From positions 69,871,264 through 69,935,263 of the forward strand of contig OX326958.1 of assembly GCA_946800325.1 (NCBI GenBank): DNA of 64,000 bases. The letters run 5' to 3'. The notes beneath the pieces are model-generated. The model saw nothing but the letters and a program-made list of their open reading frames with translations. It did not search any database and was not told the origin of the DNA. This DNA is from Luzula sylvatica. Lineage: Eukaryota; Streptophyta; Magnoliopsida; Poales; Juncaceae. Both the position numbers and the translations under genes were made by a program. Below are positions 1 to 13,099 of this stretch, one piece after another; within the stretch, counting starts at the first letter, position 1; each line of letters begins with the position of its first letter.

Positions 1-185
1 TTTGAAATCACGTTACTTTTGTAGATGTGTCCAAAGAACACAACATATGTAGATATGTACATAAATATAGAAGTGATAAGAAAAGAACATATGATGATTC
101 ATCTCATCTCTTTCACCAAAGCATAAAAACAAAGCATATGAGAACCTAAATTTGTGATTGTTTCGAATTATTTGAATAGAAGACA

Positions 186-375
186 AGTTTATCACGCAAA
201 AAAATACAACCAAATAAGGAATTAAAAGGTTGAAGAGAAATGGAAAGAATTGAACAATACAACAAAATGTTTTGATTGTTTCATACAGTTTATCATGCAA
301 AAAATCCACCCGACAAAGAACTAAATGGAACGAATAGAACAATTCAACAAGAGAAATTGTTTCAAATCCATAATG
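186..375. repeat. imperfect direct repeat, period about 101 bp
   Basis: The segment starting at 186 (AGTTTATCACGCAAAAAAAT) is followed at 287 by a diverged second copy (AGTTTATCATGCAAAAAATC). Both continue with similar sequence around GAACAATACAAC and GAACAATTCAAC. There are two copies only, with several small indels. No function is apparent. Confidence 0.55.
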
Positions 376-885
376 GAATGGAGTAATACGGCTCGTCAGA
401 ACATAATACTAAATGGAAAAACAATAATTTAAGAATTTAAATTAAATTCAATCCAATGCAAATAGGTGCTATAAATTTATGATAAATTTGTTTCAAATTA
501 TGTGGTAAAAACATAACTTAAATTACATGATAAATATATAATTCAAATTATATGCTAAACATATACATATCAAATAAAATTATATTATATATTTTGAAAT
601 TGTTACAAAATAGTATATTCTTTTTTTGCGTTGGATTCTTAAATTATTTAACATATTAATACACTCTATGAAAAATTTATAATTTTTGGATTAATCAAAC
701 TTAATAATTATCAAGCATATAGTTCTGTTAAGTTTTATTTACTGGCTGTACGGAAAACACTTAAAAAACAAAAACTCGTTTCTTCATTTTAATATTTTCA
801 AAATGGTTGAAAATAGACATTTAATGTAATAAAAAGTTACTGTACTGATAACATGTATGGTAACAAGTTTGGAAACAATTAAAAA

Positions 886-914
886 CCCCGCAACGAAGTC
901 GCGGGTATTTTAGT
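886..914 (+). mobile_element. GC-rich hairpin resembling a decayed Helitron 3' terminus
   Basis: In very AT-rich DNA, CCCGC at 887-891 pairs with GCGGG at 901-905. After an A/C mismatch, AC at 893-894 pairs with GT at 898-899 around a GAA loop. About five bases beyond the stem the sequence reads TTAGT at 910-914. Helitron rolling-circle transposons end with a short GC-rich hairpin some ten bases before CTRR and insert before T, so this could be a degenerate CTAG-T end. I found no matching 5' TC terminus and no Rep/helicase frame. A plain inverted repeat remains possible. Confidence 0.35.
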
Positions 915-1001
915 GTAAATGAATTTTAGAAGAAATTTTTTGATATTTGTAATATATGAAGGATAAATTTGATATTTTAGATTTTAACAGGAACATGTTT
1001 G

Positions 1002-1051
1002 AAATTGTCCTAATCTTAATTTGGTCAAATTGTCCTAATCTTAATTTGGTC
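1002..1051. repeat. 25-bp tandem duplication, two copies
   Basis: AAATTGTCCTAATCTTAATT plus five further bases (TGGTC) occurs at 1002-1026 and is repeated exactly at 1027-1051. This is a small local duplication without visible function. Confidence 0.85.
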
Positions 1052-1092
1052 ACCAAGTCCATCATGAAAGATATATAAAAATGGGGTCTATC

Positions 1093-1241
1093 ATTTCTAT
1101 TGGGCCATGAAATTTTGGACACCAATTACTTAAACCCAATTAAATTGGATATGGCTCCTTAACACAATTTCACATAAGTTGTTGTGTTGGAAGGCTTTAC
1201 AAAATATCATCTCCACAAAAGAATTTCTATTGGGCCATGAA
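1093..1241. repeat. 19-bp direct repeat pair, 130 bp apart
   Basis: ATTTCTATTGGGCCATGAA occurs at 1093 and again at 1223, with unrelated DNA between. It may mark an old duplication or recombination junction. Flanking bases do not form the ends of a recognised element. Confidence 0.7.
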
Positions 1242-1347
1242 GATAATACTCGGCCTCTACTGTGATTTTCATTTATGTTATAATGCCGTCTACTTAGTTT
1301 TAGTCTCTACTCTTTTTTTACATTATGTTATTTCAGTTTTGGTCTGT

Positions 1348-1364
1348 ATTATATATATATATTT
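1348..1364. repeat. TA microsatellite
   Basis: This is a run of alternating T and A flanked by T-rich DNA, a simple sequence repeat. Confidence 0.8.
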
Positions 1365-1405
1365 TTATTGTTTCAAGTTTATGTGCATTGGGCCTTTTGA
1401 GAATT

Positions 1406-1455
1406 ATTCTCAAATAAAACCCAAAGTTATATTCTCAAATAAAACCCAAAATTAT
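1406..1455. repeat. 25-bp tandem duplication, two copies
   Basis: ATTCTCAAATAAAACCCAAA followed by GTTAT at 1406-1430 is repeated at 1431-1455 with one visible change (G to A). It has the same period as the 1002-1051 duplication but unrelated sequence. Confidence 0.8.
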
Positions 1456-1952
1456 GATAGAAAAATTTATAACATTCCTCTTAATTTAGGCCAATTATAT
1501 GGCCCGTTCAAAATTTATAACATTCGTCTCACAACTTTTATTTTGGAGCTTGTCTCTTGGGAACACAATTTGGCATGAACAAAATTTACTTAATGAATTT
1601 ATCTAAACCCTTATTTTTGAATTTTTCTTTTCAAACTATCAAATCTCAAAGATTGGTAAATGGTTCTACGCATGAAATTGGTGGGTCGTTATATATGTTC
1701 ACCAGAATCAATTGAGGTAATTGTTTTAATTCATTACACAATTTAATCCAAAATTGTTCATAAATTCAAAAATCCAAATAGCAACAACTTTTTTTAAATT
1801 TAGGGACCAAATTTGGCTATAATCACCAAACAAATGTGTGTGTGCTATGAAAAAATGTTGTACCAGTCAGCATGGTGCACTATCAATTTTAAAATGAAAA
1901 AAACCCATTGCATTATGCCTAAATTGCAAAATGAAATCATATATCATGTCTT

Positions 1953-2107
1953 GTTCTTGTAGTTTATTTTGAATTTAGGCTTGACACTAGATTCTGAAAT
2001 GTATTATTTCTGAGTGTGAAGCAGAAAAACAGGTTTTCAAATGACAAGGACCCAATATTATGCCTAGTTCTTGTAAACTATTTTGAATTTAGGCTCGACA
2101 CCAAGTT
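1953..2107. repeat. imperfect direct repeat of about 40 bp, offset 114 bp
   Basis: The segment starting GTTCTTGTAGTTTATTTTGA at 1953 is echoed by GTTCTTGTAAACTATTTTGA at 2067. Both continue with AATTTAGGCT and GACAC. These are two diverged copies with no known element ends. Confidence 0.65.
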
Positions 2108-2786
2108 TTGTATTTATTTTGATTTTAATTTGATTGAATTATATATTTGATTATGATATTTTATATGATTTTAACCTAATAATAGTATGATTTTCTCTGT
2201 ATTGTTCTGCTAAAACTTGTATCATTTGGCCATCACTAATCTCTCGACATCTTCTCTGAATATCACATCAACTCCTGGTACAACTTATCTGCTTCTCACT
2301 AATCCTCCTATCTCAATTTATTTTTCCCACCTGTCTGAACTAGCCTTGAACAATTGGGCTTCGACGAAATACATGCAAATGAGGTTTATGCTCCATCAGT
2401 ACCTAAGATTTACATGATTTTGATTTACGGATTCAATAGAACATAGTATAAGAAGAGGAAATTGGAGATACAATTCATGGAAATGAAATGGTCAAATTAT
2501 GAAAAGACATCAAAACAAGGAGACATACTGAACCTGACAAAAGAGCACATGCCCTTCTATGCCCTAACCGGCTCATTCCAATTTGTAGGTTGGTCAATTT
2601 AATATTGATCGTAGGATCAAACAAAATGAACGGTGGGAAAAACTCTAGATATTTTGTTGTAGCCAATATTGATATAACGAACTCACAAGAATCTTGAACA
2701 CTTTTTGCTGTCACCGTGCCAATAAGCAGGCTATTTGGAATATGCATAGTTACTAAGCCAACTAACCTTCCGCAAAAATATGCACA

Positions 2787-2925
2787 CTCATTTTGCAAAG
2801 ATTCTAATGATAAATGGGGTGGTAGAAAATTTTCTTATGATTGTAATACTTATACTATTCAATATAGAGGTCCGGCTTATACAAGGTGTAATCACCAATA
2901 TAGAGGGACTCATTTTGCAAAGATT
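2787..2925. repeat. 17-bp direct repeat pair
   Basis: CTCATTTTGCAAAGATT occurs at 2787 and 2909. Between them CAATATAGAGG also occurs twice (about 2860 and 2897). This is a small nested duplication in otherwise unremarkable DNA. Confidence 0.6.
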
Positions 2926-3146
2926 AGACCGCATCATGGCAAATATTAGTTGGTGTAATTTATTTAAAAATATAGCATTCTTTCATTTACCTCGGTTTAA
3001 TAGTTTACATCTTTTTGTACAAAAGAATATGAAAATTGACAATAATATATAATTTAGTTTTGTACGAATAAACACAATATATAATTTTGAACTAATATTT
3101 ACAATTAAATCGAGATCGCATAAGATCTTACTTTAGAATGAACTAA

Positions 3147-3162
3147 CAATAATAATAATAAA
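3147..3162. repeat. AAT trinucleotide microsatellite beside the array edge
   Basis: A short run of AAT units lies just outside the point where satellite homology starts (about 3176). Simple repeats at array edges are common. No function is inferred. Confidence 0.7.
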
Positions 3163-3175
3163 AAATCTCGACAAC

Positions 3176-3440
3176 ATAAAGTTTATTGTAATTTCATCAG
3201 GCATTTTTAAATATGAAGATTTTAGCATGATTTTGTGACTTTCAAACGACCTATTTTGCGAGACGAAATAAAGGAGGAGAGACCGCTTCCAGTAGATTTC
3301 AGGCTTATAATACAAGGATAAAGTTCTTCGTTATTTAACCAATTAATTGAATAATACAGATAACAGTAATTGGATGAACCGGACAAAATTGTAATGTCGT
3401 TATGTTAAAACCCTCGTAACTTTCTCATCCTTTCTTTCAT
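3176..3440 (+). repeat. Diverged edge monomer at the left end of satellite A
   Basis: Satellite homology starts inside a monomer at about 3176 (AGTTTATTGTAATTTCATCA follows at 3180). This terminal copy carries more private changes than interior copies. GAACAAATGTAGGAGG is replaced by GACGAAATAAAGGAGG near 3261, and the AT-rich block reads AATTAATTGAATAATACAGA. It shares the latter change with the copy near 4455, three monomers away. Confidence 0.8.
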
Positions 3441-5300
3441 CAGATGGCACGATCTTTATATCAAAATCGATCGTCTCGACGAGAGAAATGTAGCGGCATG
3501 ACTGGATTTGGGAGATTTGGTCCTTTTAACCCGGAATAACAAAAAGCACAGTTTATTGTAATTTCATCAGACATTATTAAATATGAAGATTATAGCACGA
3601 TTTTGCGACTGTCAAACGACCTATTTTGCGAGAACAAATGTAGGAGGAGAGACCGCTTCCAGTGGATTTCAGGCGTATAATTTAAGTATAAAACTTATTC
3701 ATTATTTAACCAAATAATTGTAAAATGCAGATAAAAGTAATAGGGAGAACTACAGAAAATGGTAATGTCGTTATGTTAAAACCCTCGTAACTTTCTCATC
3801 CTTTCTTTCACCAGATGGCACGATCTTTATATCAAAATCGCTCGTCTCGACGAGAGAAATGTAGCCACATGACTGGATTTGGGAGATTTGGTACTTTTAA
3901 CCCGGAATAACAAAAAACACAGTTTATTGTAATTTCATCAGACATTATTAAATATGAAGATTATAGCACGATTTTGCGACTGTCAAACGACCTATTTTGC
4001 GAGAACAAATGTAGGAGGAGAGACCGCTTACCGTGGATTTCAGGCGTATAATTTAAGTATAAAAGTTCTTCGTTATTTAACCAAATAATTGTAAAATGAA
4101 GATAAAAGTAATAGGGGGAACTGCAGAAAATGGTAATGTCGTTATGGTAAAACCCTCGTAACTTTCACATCCTTTCTTTCACCAGATGGCACGATCTTTA
4201 TATCAAAATCGCTCGTCTCGACGATAGAAATGTAGCCATATGACTGAATTTGGGAGATTTGGTCGTTTTAACCCGGAATAAAAAAAAACACAGTTTATTA
4301 TAATTTCAACAGGCATTATTAAATATGAAGATTATAGCATGATTTTGCGACTTTCAAACGACCTATTTTGCGAGAACAAATGTAGGAGGAGAGACCGCTT
4401 CCCGTGGATTTCAGGCGTATAATTTAAGTATAAACGTTCTTCGTTATTTAACCAATTAATTGAATAATACAGATAACAGTAATTGGATGAACTGGACAAA
4501 ATTGTAGTGTCGTTATGTTAAAACCCTCGTAACTTTCTCATCCTTTCTTTCACCAGATGGCACGATCTTTATATCAAAATCGATCGTCTCGACGAGAGAA
4601 ATGTAGCGGCATGACTGGATTTGGGAGATTTGGTCCTTTTAACCCGGAATAACAAAAAGCACAGTTTATTGTAATTTCATCAGACATTATTAAATATGAA
4701 GATTATAGCACGATTTTGCGACTGTCAAACGACCTATTTTGCGAGAACATATGTAGGAGGAGAGACCGTTTGAGCTTCCAGTGGATTTCAGGCGTATAAT
4801 TTAAGTATAAAAGTTCTTCATTATTTAACCAAATAATTGTAAAATGCAGATAAAAGTAATAGGGAGAACTACAGAAAATGGTAATGTCGTTATGTTAAAA
4901 CCCTCGTAACTTTCTCATCCTTTCTTTCACCAGATGGCACGATCTTTATATCAAAATCGCTCGTCTTGACAAGAGAAATGTAGCCACATGACTGGATTTG
5001 GGAGATTTGGTCCTTTTAAGCCGGAATAACTAAAAACATAGTTTATTGTAATTTGATCAGGCATTATTAAATATGAAGATTATAGCATGATTTTGCGACT
5101 TTCAAACGACCTATTTTGCGAGAACAAATGTAGGAGGAGAGACCGCTTCCAGTGGATTTCAGGCGTATAATTTAAGTATAAAAGTTCTTCGTTATTTAAC
5201 CAAATAATTGTAAAATGAGATAAAAGTAATAGGGGGTACTGCCGAAAATGGTAATGTCGTTATGGTAAAACCCTCGTAACTTCTCATCCTTTCTTTCACC
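3441..5300 (+). repeat. 3-monomer (about 1113-bp) duplication at the left edge of A
   Basis: The diagnostic TAGCGGCATGACTGG occurs at 3491 and again at 4604, and the AATTAATTGAATAATACAGA block occurs near 3342 and 4455, both offset by about 1113 bp. The copy at 4767-4772 also contains a private 6-bp insertion (GTTTGA), which accounts for the long 377-bp spacing there. Confidence 0.65.
3812..4182 (+). repeat. Representative satellite A monomer (371 bp)
   Basis: This is one full unit from CAGATGGCAC to the next. The dyad arms CTCGTC and GACGAG lie at 3841-3854. TATTTTGCGAGAACAAATGT is near 3993. There is weak internal similarity between the two parts of the unit: GAGAGAAATGTAG near 3851 and GAGAACAAATGTAG near 4001, and ATATGAAGATTA near 3951 and AAATGAAGATAA near 4093. 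This hints that the unit contains an old partial duplication about 145 bp apart. That last point is inference from short matches. Confidence 0.8.
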
Positions 5301-7499
5301 AGATGGCATGATCTTTATATCAAAATCGCTCGTCTCGACGATAGAAATGTAGCCATATGACTGAATTTGGAAGATTTGGTCCCTTTAACCCGGAATAAAA
5401 AAAAACACAGTTTATTATAATTTCATCAGGCATTATTAAATATGAAGATTATAGCATGATTTTGCGACTTTCAAACGACCTATTTTGCGAGAACAAATGT
5501 AGGAGGAGAGACCGCTTCCCGTGGATTTCAGGCGTACAATTTAAGTATAAAAGTTCTTCATTATTTTACAAAATAATTGTAAAATGCAGATAAAAGTAAT
5601 AGGGGGAACAGCAGAAAATGGTAATGTCGTTATGTTAAAACCCTCGTAACTTTCTCATCCTTTCTTTCACCAGTTGGCACGATCTTTATATCAAAATCGC
5701 TCGTCTCGATGATAGAAATGTAGCCACATGACTCGATTTGGGAGATATGGTCCTTTTAACTCGGAATAACAAAAAAAATAGTTTATTGTAATTTCATCAG
5801 GAATTATTAAATATGAAGATTATAGCATGATTTTGTGACTTTCAAACGACCTATTTTGCGAGAACAAATGTAGGAGGAGAGACCGCTTCCAGTGGATTTC
5901 AGGCGTATAATTTAAGCATAAAAGTTCATCGTTATTTAACCAAATAATTGTAAAATGCAGATAAAAGTAATAGGGGGAACTGCAGAAAATGGTAATGTCG
6001 TTGTGTTAAAACCCTCGTAACTTTCTCATCCTTTCTTTCACCAGATAGCACGATCTTTATATCAAAATCGCTCGTCTCGACGAGAGAAACGTTGCCACAT
6101 GAATGAATTTGGGAGAATTGGTCCTTTTAACCCGGAATAACAAAAAACATAGTTTATTGTAATTTGATCAGGCATTATTAAATATGAAGATTATAGCATG
6201 ATTTTGCGACTTTCAAACGACCTATTTTGCGAGAACAAATGTTGGAGGAGAGACCGCTTCCAGTGGATTTCAAGCGTATAATTTAAGTATAAAAGTTCTT
6301 CGTTATTTAACCAAATAATTGTAAAATGAAGATAAAAGTAATAGGGGGAACTGCAGAAAATGGTAATGTCGTTATGTTAAAACCCTCGTAACTTTCTCAT
6401 CCTTTCTTTCACCAGATGGCATGATCTTTATATCATAATCGCTCGTCTCGACGAGAGAAATGTAGCCACGCTACTTGATTTTGGAGATTTGGTCCTTTTA
6501 ACCCAGAATAACAAAAAGCACAGTTTATTGTTATTTCATCAGGCATTATTAAATATGAAGCTTGATTTTGCGACTTTCGAACGACCTATTTTGCGAGAAC
6601 AAATGTAGGAGGAGAGACCGCTTCCAGTGGATTTCAGGCGTATAATTGAAGTATAAAAGTTCTTCGTTATTTAACCAAATAATTGTAAAATGCAGATAAA
6701 AGTAATAGGGGGAACTGCAGAAAATGGTAATGTCGTTATGTAAAAACCCTCGTAACTTTCTCATCCTTTCTTTCAACAGATGGCACGATCTTTATATCAA
6801 AATCGCTCGTCTCGACTAGAGAAATGTAGCCACATGACTGGATTTGGGAGATTTGGTCCTTTTAACACGGAATAACAAAAAACACAGTTTATTGTAGTTT
6901 CATCAGGCATTATTAAATAGGAATATTATAGCATGATTTTGTGACTTTCAAACGACCTATTTTGCGAGAACAAATGTAGGAGGAGAGACCGCTTCCAGTG
7001 GATTTCAGGCGTATAATTGAAGTATAAAAGTTCTTCGTTATTTAACCAAATAATTGTAAAATGAAGATAAAAGTAATAGGGGGAACTGCAGAAAATGGTA
7101 ATGTCGTTATGTTAAAACCCTCGTAAGTTTCTCATCCTTTCTTTCACCAGATGGCAGGATCTTTATATCAAAATCGCTCGTCTCGACGAGAGAAATGTTG
7201 CCACATGACTGAATTTGGGAGAATTGGTCCTTTTAACCCGGAATAACAAAAAACATAGTTTATTGTAATTTAATCAGGCATTATTAAATACGAAGATTAT
7301 TGCATGCTTTTGCGACTTTCAAACGACCTATTTTGCGAGAACAAATGTAGGAGGAGAGACCGCTTCCAGTGGATTTCAGGCGTATAATTTAAGTATAAAA
7401 GTTCTTCGTTATTTTACCAAATAATTGTAAAATGCAGATGAAAGTAATAGGGGGAACAGCAGAAAATGGTAATGTCGTTATGTTAAAACCGTCGTAACT

Positions 7500-10400
7500 T
7501 TCTCATCCTTTCTTTCACCAGATGGCATGATCTTTAAAACAAAATCGCTCGTCTCGACGAGAGAAATGTAGCCACGCTACTGGATTTTGGAGATTTGGTC
7601 CTTTTAACCTAGAATTACAAAAAGCACAATTTATTGTTATTTCATCAAGCATTATTAAATATGAAGCTTGATTTTGCGACTTTCGAACGACCTAGTTTGC
7701 GAGAACAAATGTAGGAGGAGAGACCGCTCCCATTGGATTTCTGGCGTATAATTGAAGTATAAAAGTTATTCGTTATTTAACCAAATAATTGTAAAATGCA
7801 GATAAAAGTAATAGGGGGAACTGCAGAAAATGGTAATGTCGTTATGTTAAAACCCTCGTAACTTCTCATCCTTTCTTTCACCAGGTGGCACGATCTTTAT
7901 ATCAAAATCGCTCGTCTCGACGACAGAAATGTAGCCACGCAACTGGATTTGGGAGATTTGGTCCTTTTAACCCGAAATAACAAAAAGCACAGTTTATTGT
8001 AATTTCATCAGGCATTATTAAATATGAAAATTATAGCATGATTTTGCGACATTCAAACGACCTATTTTGCGAGAACAAATGTAGAAGGAGAGACCGCTTC
8101 CAGTGGATTTCAGGCGTATAATTAAAGTATTAAAGTTCTTCGTTATTTAACCAAATAATTGTAAAATGCAGATAAAAGTAATAGGGGGAACTGCAAAAAA
8201 TGGTAATGTCATTATGTTAAAACCCTCGTAACTTTCACATCCTTTCTTTCACATGATGGCACGATCTTTATATCAAAATCGCTCGACTCGACGATAGAAA
8301 TGTAGCCATATGACTGAATTTGGGAGATTTGGTTCTTTTAACAAGGAATAAAAAAAACACAGTTTATTATAATTTCAACAGGCATTATTAAATATGAAGA
8401 TTATAGCATGATTTTGCGACTTTCAAACAACCTATTTTGCGAGAACAAATGTAGGAGGAGAGATGGCTTCCCGTGGATTTCAGGCGTATAATTTAAGTAT
8501 AAAAGTTCTTCGTTATTTTACCAAATAATTGTAAAATGCAGATAAAAGTAATAGGGGGAACAGTAGAAAATGGTAATGTCGTTATGTTAAAACCCTCGTA
8601 ACTTTGTCATCCTTTCTTTCACCAGATGGCACGATCTTTATATCAAAATCGCTCGTCTCGACGAGAGAAATGTAGCCATATGACTGAATTTGGGAGATTT
8701 GGTTCTTTTAACAAGGAATAAAAAAAACACAGTTTATTGTAATTTCATCAGGAATTATTAAATATGAAGATTATAGCATGATTTTGTGACTTTCAAACGA
8801 CCTATTTTGCGTGAACAAATGTAGGAGGAGAGACCACTTCCAGTGGATTTTAGGCGTATAATTAAGCATAAAAGTTATTCGTTATTTAACCAAATAATTG
8901 TAAAATGCAGATAAAAGTAATAGGGGGAACTGCACAAAGTGGTAATGTCGTTATGTTAAAACCCTCGTAACTTTCTCATCCTTTCTTTCACCAGATGGCA
9001 CGATCTTTATATCAAAATCGCTCGTCTCGACGAGAGAAATGTTGCCATATGACTGAATTTGGGAGAATTGGTCCTTTTAACCCGGAATAACAATCAACAT
9101 AGTTTATTTTAATTTGATCAGGCATTATTAAATATGAAGATTATAGCATGAGTTTGCGACTTTCAAACGACCTATTTTTCGAGAACAAATGTAGGAGGAG
9201 AGACCGCTTCCAGTGGATTTCAGGCGTATAATTTAAGTATAAAAGTTCTTCGTTATTTAACCAAATAATTGTAAAATGAAGATAAAAGTAATAGGGGGAA
9301 CTGCAGAAAATGGTAATGTCGTTATGGTAAAACCCTCGTAACTTCTAATCCTTTCTTTCACCAGATGGCACGATCTTTATATCAAAATCGCTCGTCTCGA
9401 CGAGAGAAATGTAGCCACATGACTGGATTTGGGAGATTTGGTCCTGTTAACCTGGAATAACAAAAAACACAGTTTATTGTAGTTTCATCAGGCATTATTA
9501 AATATGAATATTATAGCATGATTTTGTGACTTTCAAACGACCTATTTTGCGAGAACAAATGTAGGAGGAGAGACCGCTTCCAGTGGATTTCAGGCGCATA
9601 ATTTAAGTATAAAAGTTCTTCGTTATTTAACCAAATAATTGTAAAATGAAGATAAAAGTAATAGGGGGAACTGCAGAAAATGGTAATGTCGTTATGTCAA
9701 AACCCTCGTAAGTTTCTCATTCCTTTCTTTCACCAGATGGCAGGATCTTTATATCAAAATCGCTCATCTCGACGAGAGAAATGTTACCACATGACTGAAT
9801 TTGGGAGAATTGGTCCTTTTAACCCGGAATAACAAAAAACATAGTTTATTGTAATTTAATCAGGCATTATTAAATACGAAGATTATTGCATGATTTTGCG
9901 ACTTTCAAACGACCTATTTTGCGAGAACAAATGTAGGAGGAGAGACCACTTCCAGTGGATTTCAGGCGTATAATTTAAGTATAAAACTTCTTCGTTATTT
10001 AACCAAATAATTGTAAAATGAAGATAAAAGTAATAGGGGGAACTGCAGAATATGGTAATGTCGTTATGTTAAGACCCTCGTAACTTTCTCATCCTTTCTT
10101 TCACCAGATGGCACGATCTTTAAAACAAAATCGCTCGTCTCAACGAGAGAAATGAAGCCATGCTACTGGATTTTGGAGATTTGGTCCTTTTAACCCAGAA
10201 TAACAAAAAGCACAATTTATTGTTATTTCATCAGGCATTATTAAATATAAAGCTTTATTTTGCGACTTTCGAACGACCTATTTTGCGAGAACAAATGTAG
10301 GAGGAGAGACCGCTTCCAGTGGATTTCAGGCGTATAATTGAAGTATAAAAGTTCTTCGTTATTTAAACAAATAATTGTAAAATGCAGATAAAAGTAATAG

Positions 10401-12060
10401 GGGGAACTGCAGAAAATGGTAATGTCGTTATGTTAAAACCCTCGTAACTTCTCATCCTTTCTTTCACCAGATGGCACGATCTTTATATCAAAATCGCTCG
10501 TCTCGACGAGAGAAATGTAGCCACGCAACTGGATTTGGGAGATTTGGTCCTTTTAACCCGAAATAACAAAAAGCACAGTTTATTGTAATTTCATCAGGCA
10601 TTATTAAATATGAAGATTATAGCATGATTTTGCGACATTCAAACGACCTATTTTGCGAGAACAAATGTAGAAGGAGAGACCGCTTCCAGTGGATTTCAGG
10701 CGTATAATTAAAGTATTAAAGTTCTTCGTTATTTAACCAAATAATTGTAAAATGCAGATAAAAGTAATAGGGGGAACTGCAAAAAATGTTAATGTCATTA
10801 TGTTAAAACCCTCGTAACTTTCACATCCTTTCTTTCACATGATGGCACGATCTTTATATCAAAATCGCTCGTCTCGACGGTAGAAATGTAGCCACATGAC
10901 TGAATTTGGGAGATTTGGTTCTTTTAACAAGGAATAAAAAAAACACAGTTTATTATAATTTCACCAGGCATTATTAAATATGAAGATTATAGCATGATTT
11001 TGCCACTTTCAAACAACCTATTTTGCGAGAACAAATGTAGGAGGAGAGACCGCTTCCCGTGGATTTCAGGCGTATAATTTAAGTACAAAAGTTCTTCGTT
11101 ATTTTACCAAATAATTGTAAAATGCAGATAAAAGTAATAGGGGGAACAGCAGAAAATGGTAATGTCGTTATGTTAAAACCCTCGTAACTTTCTCATCCTT
11201 TCTTTCACCAGCTGGCACGATCTTTATATCAAAATCGCTCGTCTCGACGAGAGAAATGTAGCCACATGACTGGATTTGGGAGATATGGTCCTTTTAACTC
11301 GGAATAACAAAAATCACAGTTTATTGTAATTTCATCAGGAATTATTAAATATGAAGATTATAGCATGATTTTGTGACTTTCAAACGACTTATTTTGCGAG
11401 AACAAATGTAGGAGGAGAGACCACTTCCAGTGGATTTCAGGCGTATAATTTAAGCATAAAAGTTATTCGTTATTTAACCAAATAATTGTAAAATGCAGAT
11501 AAAAGTAATAGGTGGAACTGCAGAAAAAGGTAATGTCGTTATGTTAAAACCCTCGTAACTTTCTTATCCTTTCTTTCACCAGATGGCACGATCTTTATAT
11601 AAAAATCGCTCATCTCGACGAGAGAAATGTTGCCACATGACTGAATTTGGGAGAATTGGTCCTTTTAACCCGGAATAACAATCAACATAGTTTATTTTAA
11701 TTTGATCAGGCATTATTAAATATGAAGATTATAGCACGATTTTGCGACTTTCAAACGACCTATTTTGCGAGAACAAATGTAGGAGGAGAGGCCGCTTCCA
11801 GTGGATTTCATGCGTATAATTTAAGTATAAAAGTTCTTCGTTATTTAACCAAATAATTGTAAAATGAAGATAAAAGTAATAGGGGGAACTGCAGAAAATG
11901 GTAAAGTCGTTATGGTAAAACCCTCGTAACTTCTCATCCTTTCTTTCACCAGATGGCACGATCTTTATATCAAAATCGCTCGTCTTGATGAGAGAAATGT
12001 AGCCACATGACTGGATTTGGGAGATTTGGTCCTTTTAACCTGGAATAACAAAAAACACAG
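7500..12060 (+). repeat. 7-monomer (about 2586-bp) segmental duplication in A
   Basis: Rare bases recur at a constant offset of 2584-2586 bp. TCTTTAAAACAAAATCGCTC is at 7531 and 10117, ATTAAAGTATTAAAG at 8121 and 10707, and GGTTCTTTTAACAAGGAAT near 8331 and 10917. AATCAACATAGTTTATTTTA is at about 9093 and 11677. Similarity stops near 9470 and 12060, where the second copy becomes a different subtype. Small private differences show it is not the newest duplication. Confidence 0.75.
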
Positions 12061-13099
12061 TTTATTGTAATTTGATCAGGCATTATTAAATATGAAGATT
12101 ATTGCATGATTTTGCGACTTTCAAACGACCTATTTTGCGAGAACAAATGTAGGAGGAGAGACCGCTTCCAGTGGATTTCAGGCGTATAATTTAAGTATAA
12201 AAGTTCTTCGTTATTTAACCAAATAATTGTAAAATGAAGATAAAAGTAATAGGGGGAACTGCAGAAAATGGTAATGTCGTTATGTTAAAACCCTCGTAAC
12301 TTTCTCATCCTTTCTTTCACCAGATGGCACGATCTTTATATCAAAATCGCTCGTCTCGACGAGAGAAATGTAGCCACGCTACTGGATTTTGGAGATTTGG
12401 TCCTTTTAACCCAGAATAACAAAAAGCACAGTTTATTGTTATTTCATCCGGCATTATTAAATATGAAGCATGATTTTGCGACTTTCGAACGACCTATTTT
12501 GCGAGAACAAATGTAGGTGGAGAGACCGCTTCCAGTGGATTTCAGGCGCATAATTTAAGTATAAAAGTTCTTCGTTATTTAACCAAATAATTGTAAAATG
12601 CAGATAAAAGTAATAGGGGGAACTGCAGAAAATGGTAATGTCGTTATGTCAAAACCCTCGTAAGTTTCTCATCCTTTCTTTCACCAGATGGCAGGATCTT
12701 TATATCAAAATTGCTCGTCTCGACGAGAGAAATGTTGCCACATGACTGAATTTGGGAGAATTGGTCCTTTTAACCCGGACTAACAAAAAACATAGTTTAT
12801 TGTAATTTGATCAGGCATTATTAAATATGAAGATTATTGCATGATTTTGCGACTTTCAAACGACCTATTTTGCGAGAACAAATGTAGGAGGAGAGACCGC
12901 TTCCAGTGGATTTCAGGCGTATAATTTAAGTATAAAAGTTCTTCGTTATTTAACCAAATAATTGTAAAATGAAGATAAAAGTAATAGGGGGAACTGCAGA
13001 AAATGGTAATGTCGTTATGTTAAAACCCTCGTAACTTTCGCATCCTTTCTTTCACCAGATGGCACGATCTTTATATCAAAATCGCTCGTCTCGACGAGA

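Larger units (their letters stand above)
1..3175. other. AT-rich non-satellite flank, no recognisable gene
   Basis: This stretch lies outside the satellite array and has no period of 182 or 369 bp. Open frames are short: up to 113 codons at 1237-1578 on the plus strand, 109 at 13-342 on the minus strand and 107 at 2475-2798 on the minus strand. They are of low complexity or have no recognisable domain, and they overlap each other in places. I see no convincing exon chain or RNA gene. The content is AT-rich intergenic DNA with several small direct repeats, listed separately, which suggests old transposon or duplication debris. It is the only ordinary chromosomal DNA in the window apart from the inserted LTR. 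Confidence 0.7.

Noticed and set aside
886..910. Rho-independent terminator (GC stem followed by T-rich sequence)
   Set aside because: The DNA is eukaryotic in character with no upstream gene. A transposon-type hairpin is the better reading.
2217..2417. 66-codon plus-strand frame that might be a gag-like fragment
   Set aside because: It has no recognisable motif, and neighbouring sequence gives no further retrotransposon similarity.
2475..2798. 107-codon minus-strand frame in the flank
   Set aside because: No domain is recognised, it overlaps other frames, and the composition is typical of chance frames in AT-rich DNA.
3812..4182. Satellite A as a clean head-to-tail dimer of the B-like 182-bp unit
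   Set aside because: The second part of A does not align to the first over its length. Only short matches occur, at about 145-150 bp offset. A single 186-bp length difference at one point explains the relationship better.
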